NCBI GenBank assembly: GCA_036937835.1
Contig: CM072868.1
Coordinates: forward strand, 4,774,001 to 4,838,000
DNA from: Pampus argenteus
Taxonomy: Eukaryota; Chordata; Actinopteri; Scombriformes; Stromateidae
Direction of reading: 5' to 3'
Length of the DNA: 64,000 nt
Position numbers and translations under genes: made by a program. Each line of letters opens with the position of its first letter. The stretch's first letter is position 1. The notes under the pieces were generated by a model. The model ran no database searches, was not told the DNA's origin, and was given only the letters and a program-made list of their open reading frames with translations. Positions 47,601 to 59,695 of the stretch are shown here, piece after piece.

Positions 47601-49556
47601 ACAGAAAAGACGACATCCATACAGTACAGTGTAAAAATAACCTGAAGGCGGGTTTGGCAAGCAGGGACATTTACTAAACGTTGCACTAAATGAAGTTTTA
47701 TTTAAGTAGATTTCGGAGAAGAAACACGAGGATCCAGACAGATTTCTGCAGAACCTGCCAAGTAATTTCCGAAAAATGAAACGCAGGAGTAGCCTGTGCA
47801 TACTGATGCATTCATTTTTACAATACGCACTGAAATAAAGAATAAAGAGCATAGATACGTCTTATTTATAATGGCCACTGTAAGGCTAAAATATACATCA
47901 TGTACAGTTCAGTTAATTCAATTAATTGCTTTTTTTGTTATTGAGCATATTTGCTGATGCTTAATAAACAAATGTGGGACTTTAAGTCATGCGCTGATTA
48001 AATTGTATAGGAGGTGTGGCTATGTAATTGTTAAACAGCTATTAACATCAGTATTAACATCTCTACAGGGGTCATTGACCTCGTGGTCTGAATATCTTAA
48101 TCAAACAACTGTTTGTGTACCCAGGTTAACAGGGTCACCATCCTTCTCAAACACTGCAAATTGCTTTTTTTTTTTGCTTTTTTTTTTGCAGTTATACAGC
48201 CGGCATGATTGTGAGCAGAGCATTAATTCAAAACCACCCTGCAAGGTTCAGATCCGAGAGGATGTGGGGAATAAAATAAAGAAACATGGTGGCGAAAGTC
48301 ACACTGATAAAACAAGTGATGCTAGAGACTATAGTTTTACTGTACATAAAAAAAAATATTGGTTTCAGGAAGTTTGAGCAAAATACGAGTCCAGCCTTCC
48401 TTATAGTCGGCTATCTTTTAGAAAATACCACAGGGAAGATGTACTTTTTTTTTGGATTTGGGCTGCTGAAATAGCAGGATATAAAGCCAGGATGGACCCT
48501 ACAATAAGCTCTTATAATGGCCAGTCTGGATAGTCCCGACCTTTTGTGGACTCAGAGTTGATTACACATTTAGTATCCTCCGATACTGGTGGAGTGTGAG
48601 GACATCCGGTGTACCAGGTGACCTTAACTGCTGGAGCTGTAGCATCCCCCAGATAATGACCACTCTGAACCCCAGGAGCATGCCTTATCACCCCATAAAT
48701 ACAGGGACCATATGGACCGGTGGTGGAAAGCTGCCGACAGTCACTTTTCAAATGGACGCATACTTGTAGGAGAAAGAAAAAAAAAAAAAAAAGACTCTGT
48801 TGGCATTTTCACAGGTTCATGAAGACTGTATTTTGTGGATGCTGAAGTTCAGCTAAACTGGCCAAATGGCAGAAGTGTCTAAAAGTGTAATGCAATTTTT
48901 ATTTTATTTTTTTTTAAATGGTGGTCTCAACCTGAAGAAAACGATATATTCAGAAATGCTGAATGCATTTGTGATGGTGGAAAATTGCTCGTCAGAATGT
49001 CAAAGTGCCTCGTTCAGAGCAAATTTAGGTTCATTGTGTAACAGATAATGTTGAATTTCTACCTTCCAACAAGTTTTTATTAAAATAAAAAAAAGGAAAA
49101 AAAAAGTGACTGATGTGAGCTTAGAGACATTACATGTATTAAACAAAGCAGTGTTCTCAAGCTGCAAATGTGCTAGTAAATTAGCTGTTGGCAATTTTAG
49201 TAATACCTTATTGATGGTTGTAGACAACACTTCATGGCTCATAAGTTATTAAGCTTTGGAAGCACAGTTTTTTTTTTTAAATAACAAATTGATCACCTTA
49301 AAACTGTTGAGGAGTTGCAGGGCTTAGAGATGATTAAAGATATAGACAATCTTCCTTTTTTAAAGGGTCAACATAGTGTTTGGAGTTTTCCATAGTTTCA
49401 GCCCGTATTGAACAATCACTGAGTAGAAACAGGCTCTCGGCACACAATTGCTTTCTGTGGTAGTTGCATATCAACCAGTTATTTGATGCTGAGCTCCAAG
49501 TATTGATATGAGTCATCCAGGAATTGCTAATCTACAATCTAGGCTTCACATCCACA

Positions 49557-49611
49557 ATATTACCTACATCATATGAGGTAATATCATATGAGGTAATATC
49601 ATATGAGGTAA
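49557..49611. repeat. 15-bp tandem repeat (three copies) with hairpin partner
   Basis: The unit ATCATATGAGGTAAT occurs three times in tandem from 49568, the last copy differing at its final base. ATATTACCT at 49557-49565 is an exact inverted copy of AGGTAATAT at 49576-49584, so the left edge can fold into a 9-bp stem. Each unit contains the palindrome CATATG. Confidence 0.9.
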
Positions 49612-49809
49612 ATAGAGGGGCGATCCACATCACTATTTCAGTGTATGATATTCGTTAAAGAAAATATCATACCAATAATATGTCCACACTGTAGCAGAAT
49701 TGTCAAATAAAATATAAATAAACAAAACATGTTTATGTATATTATTATGTTTGCATATGTCCACATGTGCATTGACACATGTCTGTGTCTGCTTGTGTCT
49801 GCTTGTGTC

Positions 49810-49813
<4 letters not shown>

Positions 49814-49852
<39 letters not shown>

Positions 49853-49857
49853 GTGTG
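49814..49857. repeat. (TG)n microsatellite
   Basis: About 44 bp with one CG interruption, preceded by a short TGTCTGCTTG duplication. Confidence 0.95.
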
Positions 49858-50209
49858 AGCAACCTGGATAACATCACAGCAAATGTAGTCAAGCTTACAT
49901 TATCGATGCCACCGTATGCTCAACTGAACATAATACAAACGGGGTGCAACAGTAATAAAGCTAAACTGTCTGACCTCATTCACTCCTGGTACTAACATGC
50001 AGTCTGAATTTGTTTGTCTGGATAATAATGACATGTGATCGCATGTCTTTGAGTTTAGTATTATAATGTTCTCAGTAAGGTAGGTGGAGCTGGCTGATAG
50101 TTGACAAACGTGTTGTCTCAGAGTCTGGTGTAACGAAGCAGCCGTAGTGTGGTTGTCCTTGGCTGAGGAAGGGGTCATCTGTAGCTTATTGCAGGGCAGG
50201 AGTTATATA

Positions 50210-50211
<2 letters not shown>

Positions 50212-50267
<56 letters not shown>
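50212..50267. repeat. Long (AT)n microsatellite
   Basis: An uninterrupted 56-bp AT run, self-complementary and prone to cruciform formation and assembly or replication slippage. Confidence 0.95.
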
Positions 50268-50271
<4 letters not shown>

Positions 50272-50421
50272 TTTTATTCTTTTTTTTTTTCTTAAATGTG
50301 CCCAATTGCAATGTATTCTGTGTTTCCTATAAAGATAAGATATCCAGATATATTAGATGACAATAGCAGGTGTAATCTTTATAGATACACAAATAGATGA
50401 AGGTGAAAAAGTTAATATACA

Positions 50422-50426
<5 letters not shown>

Positions 50427-50466
<40 letters not shown>
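50427..50466. repeat. Second long (TA)n microsatellite
   Basis: A 40-bp TA run, 160 bp after the first. Confidence 0.95.
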
Positions 50467-50471
<5 letters not shown>

Positions 50472-52498
50472 TAGTTTTGTTTTTTCCATTGCCACTAGAA
50501 AATAACACAGTATTGCTATTTCATTTTTTAAATGTCATAATTATGAAGACGAATATACCGTGAGTTGTGATACTTGCATAAGCAAAACAAAAGGGACACA
50601 CTAAAAGGTTCAGGTCTGTTTCAGTATATGTCCTTAATGTATGTAAACGGCAACAATAAAATAAAAAAACAATATGTTTCAGTGCTAGGCTTCATCAGAA
50701 GAAATAAGGTAATAATGTGCACAGTGCAAGTGTAACTGATGAGACTTGTAATTGTGCCCGACTTTAAACCCGTATTGAGGCTCTGCTTTTCTTGGTTTGA
50801 AAAACACAATCAGTGAAACACAATCGGGATATTTTAAGGTATTCTTCTGGAGCGCCGCACCGGGCTGATCTTTATTTACTTACGCTTTTGCCAATGGCAA
50901 CACAGGAGCAGTAATAGGAAATATGGGTTTTTTCAAGATATTCTTGGCTCTACAAAGGCTTTTGTCAAATTCATCCCCGATTGACAGGCTCCGGTGGGGA
51001 TTTATCAGATTCAGTAGTAACACTGAAACTATAACCCGTTGTCATTTCTTCACTACAAGACCAGAAAACTAGTTGTATAAAAGTCATGTTTAATAAAAGA
51101 AAAAATAGTGACGATAATCAGATGACTTTTCTGTTAAAAACTTTATTTATACATTCATATTTATACATAAGTCATTCTCATCAGAATCTACAATCGTTTT
51201 CATGCTTCCACGTATGTCACTTAATCAGTAGACGTGTTATGAGAACTTTCACGGTATATTAGTCGATTCCTCGTTGCTTTTGTACAAACTGCATTTCAGT
51301 CAGGTATTTTTTTTTTTTTTTTTGCTACAGCACTGGGAATAATAGGAAATGTTACCTAGAGTGGAGAGTGCCTACACACAACATCACAACATCATGTTAT
51401 TGACCTCATCCAGCTGTACACACAGCACCCTTCTGTTTGATACTGGTAATAATTTGACATTTCGTGAGGGAACATTACATTTACTGCATGAAAAGTAACA
51501 CATTTTGACCCATAGTCTGGAGTAGCAGGAGATTTACTTCATGGCATTCATTTTTTTGACCTTTACAGATTATTAATAGCCCACACATTATTTGCTTTAA
51601 GAGGGAAGTAAGTTAATGCATTAACGGAAACCATGGAAACAGCACTCGGAAAATGCTGTCGTGAAGTCAAAGAGCACAGCGCTTAGAATCGTTTCCAATA
51701 ATTGGCTTAATACTTCAACATTACACACAACACAATCCCTCTGACGAACAGAGCGTCAGCCAAGCGCACATTTCTGCTGCCATGGATGCACTGTATTTCA
51801 CTTAATTATTCACTGTACTATTATTTTGAAGTTAATGATTTCCTTATATTCGTATTATAGTGGCCCAGACGGTGTTTTAATGGATACAGTATATGCAATT
51901 TACAGTGAAAATGTATATATTTTTCAGTTATTAAGGAAGATATGCAGTAAAGACTGGTTAGACGGCTAAATTTGCATTAAAATGAAATGGACTTTTAAGT
52001 AAACCTCTAATGGTTGAAAGGTTTGACTATACAGTCTAAAGTATGTAAGATAGCGGATTGTATCAAACAGTTCAGAGCTGCAGCACAACCTCAAAGGTTG
52101 CTTAGAATATGAGGAGGATGAGAAAAATCATCCAACTGTGTGTTTCTGCACATTTTAAATGTAAAACATTAATGAAAGTAACGGTTGTGGAGGAAAAGTA
52201 GTTAAGATTATAGCTTGCATGCACTTAATGTACTTTACACCTTGAAACAACAGACTGCTGGTGGTAAGCACCATAGATGATATAATAACCATAAATGTAA
52301 AAAAAACCTCCTTTTAAAGTCATTAATTTTTTAATAATCAATTTTTGAATGAACAAATAGGGAATCACTAAATAATCAGGGAATTTATATGGACTTGTTA
52401 TTTTCTTTGTTACTCTATCTTTAAATTATTTTCCCTACCTATACCAAAGACCACCCCTGTAACAGCTGCAGAGTTTGCTGCTGTCATTGCCTCTCGTT

Positions 52499-52522
52499 GT
52501 GTGTGTGTGTGTGTGTGTGTGT
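52499..52522. repeat. (GT)n microsatellite
   Basis: About twelve GT units. Confidence 0.9.
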
Positions 52523-55500
52523 ATTGCAACAGCATATAGAAGCTTCCAACAATCTTTTGTAATTATTTACACAACCATTCAATCGTAAATGTTTCCCAAT
52601 GTAATATATTGCCCTTCTCAATGTAATACATTAACATGAGGCAAGGCTAAAGTCTTCCATTACAGCTAACAAATCCTCTTCTTTTTTTCCCCCCCACTTG
52701 TACCTACGCTGTAATCGGAGTCGACCTCTTCGTCGCGGGGTGCGAAAAATTCTCCTTCATGTTACGTTATAATCAAATCAAACATGTATTTCCCTTTGCT
52801 ATATCCTTAAGGACACTGTCAGGAAGGATTTATTTTCATAATCTCCTTGCAAGTGATCAGGTTACACCTTTTCTGTCCATCTAATCCTCCATCAGAAACT
52901 TAAAGCTGAACTGATTTACCCGGAAGCACCCCGCTTTTTTATTATTTTTTTTATTTTTAATTTAATGCATTTACAGTAATTCACTCTCCAGTGACTTGTA
53001 CAGGTTGTTTCATTCATCTGTCAGTGTGAGGGAAGATTTTCTCACATGTAAAGAATACTCACTTAAGAATTGATTTCCAAATTAGAGTACAGACACTAAA
53101 GAGAAATGTGAACGTCGAACATATCGGTGCACACTGTTGGATGTTTGACTCGAAACCTCTGAAGGCGCCGATGACTAAAACTTTTAAAACGTTTTCAGTG
53201 ACTTCTTGATCCCGAGTCTTCTCTTACACTGCTGCTTAAGGGAAATATCGTTTCTTATTGCTTTATTTGTTCGGTGAACCATCTTACAGTTTAAGTGAGA
53301 AACCCTGAACATAGTGTATGAAGTGTTATATGCTGTGGCAAACTGATCCCAGAAATGGTGATAACCGCTGAACTTTCCACAATTATTAGATTATTTCTAA
53401 ATTCAAAGGCGCTTAAGTGTTTTTTTTTTTGCTCTGACTTCCTCTGTCTCAGAAGCTGCACAGTTGTGGCCTTATAGGCTTGTTTTGGTTTCAATTCAGC
53501 AGTTACGTAATTGGCCTGCATTCACAAGAGATTATAGTGGGGTGCCTGTTGCTCAGGGTTTTCACTCAAGCTCCAGCAAAAAATGTATGTTAGGCTTCGA
53601 TGCGAGCAGTTTGAACTAATAACACTAATAATGGTAATAATAATATTTCATGTTTATTATAAGCTAGAATCATTGGTGATTGGTGCTTATATTTTAGCGT
53701 GGGAAGGTTAAACAAATATAAACTAGTAAATAAATAAGCATAGATGAGAGCGCATGAGAGCGCTGCCGAACACAGATCATATTATGAAATCAAATTGCAG
53801 ATACATTTTCAACACTATAAGGCTCATGCATGGATCACAGGTATGAGTGAAATATGTCAAGATTAATGCAAAAGCAAAAGTAAAACTGGCCCCTGGTTTA
53901 CAACTGAAGAGTAACTGCAACAGAAAAGATATCAGTGAGGATAACAGGTACGCTTCAGGCTCTGTTCAGAGACAATGTAGGTGACCCTGGAGAGAGGTTT
54001 AACCAGCAGCTGAGTAACCATGCGGTTTGTCCTCCTCCTCATCTTTACCAGTGAAAGTATATTACAGACATATTGGTATTGGCACATACTATGTATCAAC
54101 CAATGAATAAAATGAAAAAACTAACCAGAGCTAGTCCGTTATCACATGCTGTTTTTCACTCGAAAGTGTCGAACCCGTTTCGCCGTGAACAACAATCCTT
54201 GGGGTGATTTCAAAAATGCCCCGAAACCGTATGAAGTCGATAATGAAACACAGACGAGATATAAAACCAGCTCAAATGACGCTTTCTCCAGGGCTTGTGG
54301 AAGAGCTCCGAGCAATATCCATGTTTTTATGCTCATTATTGCCACCGCTGTGACTTTCAATAGGGTGCTTATGCTTATCAAAGAGTGAATTATCTAGCAT
54401 GACATAAACAGGCATAATTAGACCATCAATCAAGTGAATTAGTTATGGATTATCTTTCTGTAATTGACCCTTTTTTTGTATTATGGTTCAAAGTGAAACT
54501 TGAAGCCGAAGATGTTAAAAAGTGGGCTGGGTGGCCGTGATTTATGTTTCTCCCCCTCCCACCTCCTATTAATATAACGGAGGGTAGCCTTTTGTATGTG
54601 CTCACTAAATTCCAGCAATTTCCAATCACTCTGGGCTATGCAGCTATTATTATTTTGCCTTTGCTGTATTAACGTTGACTGATTGCCTTGAAATGTGTTT
54701 GAAGGCTTGCAAGGAAGCGAATTGGTGTAGTTGATTATTATTATTATTTTTTTAATACATCATTTGATGAAGAAATGGGGTCAGGAGTTGTTTTTAAGTG
54801 ATGAATCATAGGCTAATACTCAAAGGCAAACTTGGCGGTGAACAGTCTATGCCAATATGCCACTTTCAGGATCCTGGGATGTAAATGCTTTCTGGCCAGG
54901 CTTCTCTGAGATCTCTAAATGAACTTGACGTACTGTATCAGAGGAGATAACAACAAAAGAGCTGCCAATGTGCAGAGGTGATTTGCATCGAGGCGTTGCC
55001 GGGTCTTCCGCTATACCTGAGTGAGCTCTTAGAAAGCAGCAAGCAGCAGCAAGCCAGCGATTGGGATGTCTTGAGATGTTTACTGCAGAGCTGAGCAAGA
55101 GGCAGCCATGTGTCTCATCCTCTGTACAACACTTTGAGATCTCTGCACTGTTTATTCAAATTGGTTTGTGATTTTGCAGTTGTTTTTTTTTTTGGTTGGT
55201 TGGTCTGGTTCGTGCTGCATCGAGACGCATGAAAAGTCAGTAGACTGTAGAAAAAAAATAAAAAAATACATCCGGCATCTGCAGCATCACTCATAGCCTC
55301 CTGGAGCGATGTTTTTAAAGACCGTATAACAGTATAAATGTAAAAGAATAATTTCACTTTTTACCCTAAACTGTCAAAGCATAACTTCATCTTAAATGCT
55401 TGAAATCAAATACTCTTGCACTTATTGAACGTTGCACGATAGTATTTATTGAATAAGAACAATTAGTTGGTCATTAATTTACAACATGTTTAAAAAAAAA

Positions 55501-56034
55501 AAAAAAAATGACAAGATGAAGATTCGGTAATATATTTTTAGTTTTAGACTATTGGCTGGAAAAAAAAAACACAAACACTGAAGATGTCAAATTGTTTCTG
55601 GGTGTTTTGTTTTTGCTATTTTATTTTATTTTTTGCATTTTATGGACTAAGCAATTGATTTCCTAAAAAAAAGAAACTGGCAGATGAATCAGATATGGAA
55701 ATAATTATTTGTTACAGACTTATTCTGGATGGTGTGAAACCTTGAACTAGATTTATACTGCGGCTTACTGCTATTCTATCAGTTGTTAAAAAGCAAAGGT
55801 CATTTCATAGCATAGGTCATGCCTGGGAGGTACTGACGTGGGCCAACGACCATCATGCTAAATGCATGAGACACATGTGTGAGTCAAACAAACACCCCCA
55901 AACATACAACCTATCCTTTTTTATCTTAATATCATCTGAACAACGAGCGGCATTAGCTAGTCAGAACCTACTTCTGCAAAGAAAACAGTTGATTTTGTAT
56001 TTCTAGAGAGAAGCTGAAAGCTTTTGTTCGGCAC

Positions 56035-56110
56035 CAGCATCTAGCGGCCGTCAGGGAGCTGCATCTTAAGGCATTTCCGCATTGCTTTCAGCGTTCAGCC
56101 GTGCTTGTTG
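56035..56110. repeat. Fragment of a teleost interspersed repeat
   Basis: AGCATCTAGCGGCCGTCAGG and CTTAAGGCATTTCCGCATTG resemble the 'CCCCTAGTGGCC ... TTTAAGGCACTTC' end of common teleost non-coding repeats of the kind seen at 17477-17915. The assignment rests on memory of the family. Confidence 0.35.
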
Positions 56111-58574
56111 GCGCTCTAGGCTCAGGTTTGTATCTGTGAGCACTTCTTCTTGTCCTTTCACAAAGACTTAAAAAACATCCGACGTTTGAAATTTAAAAAA
56201 TTAATCTTGTACTAAGACTTTTGACTAAGTGCATTTTTGCTCAAATATCTTTTTTTTTTTTTTTTTTTACCCAGCATATTATGCCGTTTCTGCAGGTGAA
56301 TCAGGTGCAATATGAGCTATAGTTGGTTATAAGAGATTCTCGTAGCAAAAAAGATCTCATTTTTATGGTCTCGGTAGCGTCTCTTTCTCTGTATCAGTAT
56401 GTGGCCTCTTGCTGCTAACTGTGTTAATAAATAATCTACAAATCATATCTAAATGCAACAGCAGACCGTAGCAGCAGGAGCCACATAAAAAAGCAGAGAA
56501 AGGCTCCTCTGACAATGGCTTCTGTTGTTTTTTTACACAATAGGCTTCTCAGTGGTTAAAACAGTGTCTTAATTAATTTCATTTATTCTGCTTGTCATCT
56601 TTTTATTATTTTTTTATATTTTTTTTATATTAATGCCTCTAAAAAGTTATCAGATCATAAATTCTCATTCTCAAGCGCTACAATCAGCTCTAACAGACAA
56701 GACTGAGCTCTTTTTTTCTAGACGGAGATGCTGACATTCAAAACTAAATGGCATGAAGATAAAACTAGACATGTTTTCTCTTGTCATGATGCATCTATGC
56801 TTAATGTGATTCCACGCATATATCATAACTTAACACACTGAACATATTCCACATCTATTAAGACTGACTCAGAAGACTTTTTTTTGTTTGAAAGCACTAA
56901 TTCCATGGCGTGATCTATTTTCCATTTTTTTTTTACCCTTAAGTTCATTGTGGCATGAGGTGATCGAGGCGCACCAGTGTCTTCAGTATTGGATAACTGG
57001 TGTCCTGTGTTCAAGTTGTCAGAGTAGTGATGGCGCTGGTGTGCATGTGTGTGTGTGTGTGTGCAGGAGCCTGCAGGGAAGGGCCCATGCTGCGGATATC
57101 TGTCACTCCACTATTCCAAAGAGCTTATCACAGAGGGAACATTTTCTGCTTCACCAGTTATTTGAATTGAAATTCTTCTCTGTATGTAACGCGCATCCTT
57201 ACAGGATGAAATTGGCACTGTTAATATGCAACTTTATACTTTTAGAGATAACACATTAAAATACCAGATGCTGCCATCATTTGATGTAGAAATACCAAAA
57301 GTACTTTAAAATTCATCTCACGTCGGTTAAACGCATGAAGGGATGGATTATTTTGATGCTGACTAAAGCAAAAGAAGTGTTTCTTAATTTACATCATCGT
57401 AAAGTTATTTTGCAGATTGAATACATTTTCTTTTTTTTCTTTTTTTTTCAAGTGTACCATAGCTGTGGGAGAAATGTTCTACGTGGTGGTTCAGTTGTCT
57501 CACAGTAGGCATTAATGTCAAAGCCATGATGTAGCAGATGGCAGGAGATGCCTTGTGTAAAATTCCCTTAAAGGCATCTGTTAATTGTTTTTGAAGACAA
57601 GACACAAGTTGCTGCTGCTGCATGCATTAGCTGTTTCCGAGTGCGACGCCTTTTTGAGTTTGATTTCATTATCATATCAGATGACCGGCCGCACTTTCTG
57701 ATCAACATCAAGCTGTTGGAAGTCGGCACAGCGCTGTTTATCTAATACGGCTTTGGACTGTGAGCTTTAAGGATGAAGTTGAGGGTTTATATCAGGCATT
57801 CTTCAGTTTCTTCTAGCAGCACAGCATCACAGTCACGATATAATGATGAATAAAGCATGTTGCATGCGTGTGAGTTTGTGATAAATACCTGTACAAAGCA
57901 ACAATTTTATCTGCACAACAGAGTGCTGAGTGTGACATGATTGTTACTGTACTGACGCAATTACCGCAAAGGAAATGGACATTATCCCGAATCAAGGCAT
58001 CAACATGCAGCAAATTTTAATAGGAGCAGATCTGAAAACCGAAAAGGCTTCTTAATATGATGAAATATACCGGTAAAATAAAGGGGAAAAATAGAAGCAA
58101 AGTTTCTATAATGTACGTCTTTTACAAATAAAGGCTCTTGCCAGTAATAATTTAGGGTAATTAACATAAAATGATTGATTATCTTATCAAACTATAATAA
58201 AAATCACATTATTACATTACATGTGATGAGTGTTTAACTTCTAGTTTAGTCGCCTTCTTTTGGCTTCAAACGTACTAAAATGATCATAAAATACATCTTT
58301 AATATTCACGCTATCTTTCTTTAAATGTGTCTTAGCAGTGATGCAGCTGAACTGCGTGCGGATCATCGTCATACAAACGCATGGAGGAGGTTAAATGTTG
58401 AGAAGCGATGTGCAGAGTACACAGGGTCCGGACGTTTGCCGAAAGGTCAGATTTAATGTCTATCAGTGTGATAGCAAACATGATACTCATGATAGATGTT
58501 AGCTAAATAACATAAAAGAAATATCAATGATCAGCGATGGAAATTTGAAGCAATTTCTTTCAACAATAGTCGGC

Positions 58575-59695
58575 CATGTAAGCGATCGATTATTGGTTAA
58601 TCGGTAACAATTCCTGAAATATGCTGGATGTTTTTTTTTTTTTTCTGTAATAAAATGACATTTGTTTAACAGAGAATCCGAGTAGTACCAAGAACAGGTA
58701 ACTTTACTTGAATGATAAATTAAATAAAATAACATAAAAAATATTGACTTTGTTTAAAATTACGAAGCTCCTAAAAATCCAAAGTATTAAACACAGCAAA
58801 CGGTTGCACAACTTCCAGCTTCATTAGAGGACATAATTAGATCAGGCTCCATGTGTTGGACATATTGAACAATTAATAAACACTTAATTAAAAGTGCTGC
58901 AACCTTCAATAGTTAATAACCCAATAATGTTTCTTATATAAATGTAAAAACAGTTTAACACCCCCAAAACATACTTTCACTCTGACTGGTTTCATATAAA
59001 GTAATCTGCGTACCTAATCTACATGATTGGGTGATGTGTGTGTGTTTACTGTAGCTAATGTTAGTCCAGCTGCTGGAAACAGCTGCTCAGCTGCAGCAGA
59101 CACACGAATACTGTCACTCCAAGTTCATCAGTCCATTTGCCGCCGCCGCTAAAACGTATCGGGAGTGTCGTTTATACAGTTCAGCACTTGATGCGTAGAT
59201 TTTGTTGGAAACATGTAATTTAAAAGTCCTGCGTGTCCTGGATGATAGCATCACAACGCTGCTGCTTTTCTGCAGCAGTCTGACACTCAGCTCTCAGCCT
59301 GCATTAACCGAGCAGCTGCTTCCGTTGAAGATGTTAGTTTGCCGTTAACGTTGGCCTCAGATAGCTAAAGTGGACATCTGCCGAACAACAACTCTGTGGA
59401 ATTTTATGAATTTTATATATTTTATGCTTCAGTGTTCAACAAGAAGGCACGCTGTGACTTTTTAGTTCTTCCTTGGCGGGCAGAAAAGGTGTGTTTGTTT
59501 TGCAGGTAGTGCGGCCAAACAAACCATAATAAACCATAAAGGGCTTCGCCTAGTGGCGCAACTGTGTACTACACCAAATCTGCAGAACATTTTACCGCGC
59601 ATGTCCCTCATCTTCAGCATTATCGGTTTGTATATTTTGAATCGTGTCCATCTATTAACAGCAATTAATCGATAATCAATTAATCATTGACATCC
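58575..59695. mobile_element. Possible non-autonomous hAT-like element, about 1.1 kb
   Basis: The left edge contains CGATCGATTATTGGTTAATC. The right edge contains AATTAATCGATAATCAATTA, whose reverse complement runs in parallel with the left edge, giving imperfect inverted ends. The interior (for example CAGCTGCTGGAAACAGCTGC and TTGCCGCCGCCGCTAAAACG) resembles a repeat I recall from several teleosts. There is no transposase ORF and no clear target-site duplication. The boundaries are approximate. Confidence 0.4.

Larger units (their letters stand above)
37345..49567 (+). other. Putative long first intron, left part
   Basis: No second exon is recognised. This stretch holds three (TG)n/(AT)n microsatellites close to the exon (38047-38073, 38164-38218, 38660-38685) and a G-rich tract at 38361-38394. 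It also holds an (ATT)n run near 38500-38520 and many poly(A)/(T) runs. GC-richer complex blocks occur near 41810-42170. A 79-codon minus-strand ORF at 48512-48751 has no recognisable domain. Confidence 0.45.
49612..58574 (+). other. Putative long first intron, middle part
   Basis: Apart from the simple repeats listed, no exon is recognised. The blocks 54120-54760 and 57620-57780 are high-complexity sequence with TAAT-type motifs and retained CpGs, and are candidates for conserved regulatory elements. A (GT)n run lies at 52499-52522 and another near 57046-57063. Confidence 0.45.
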
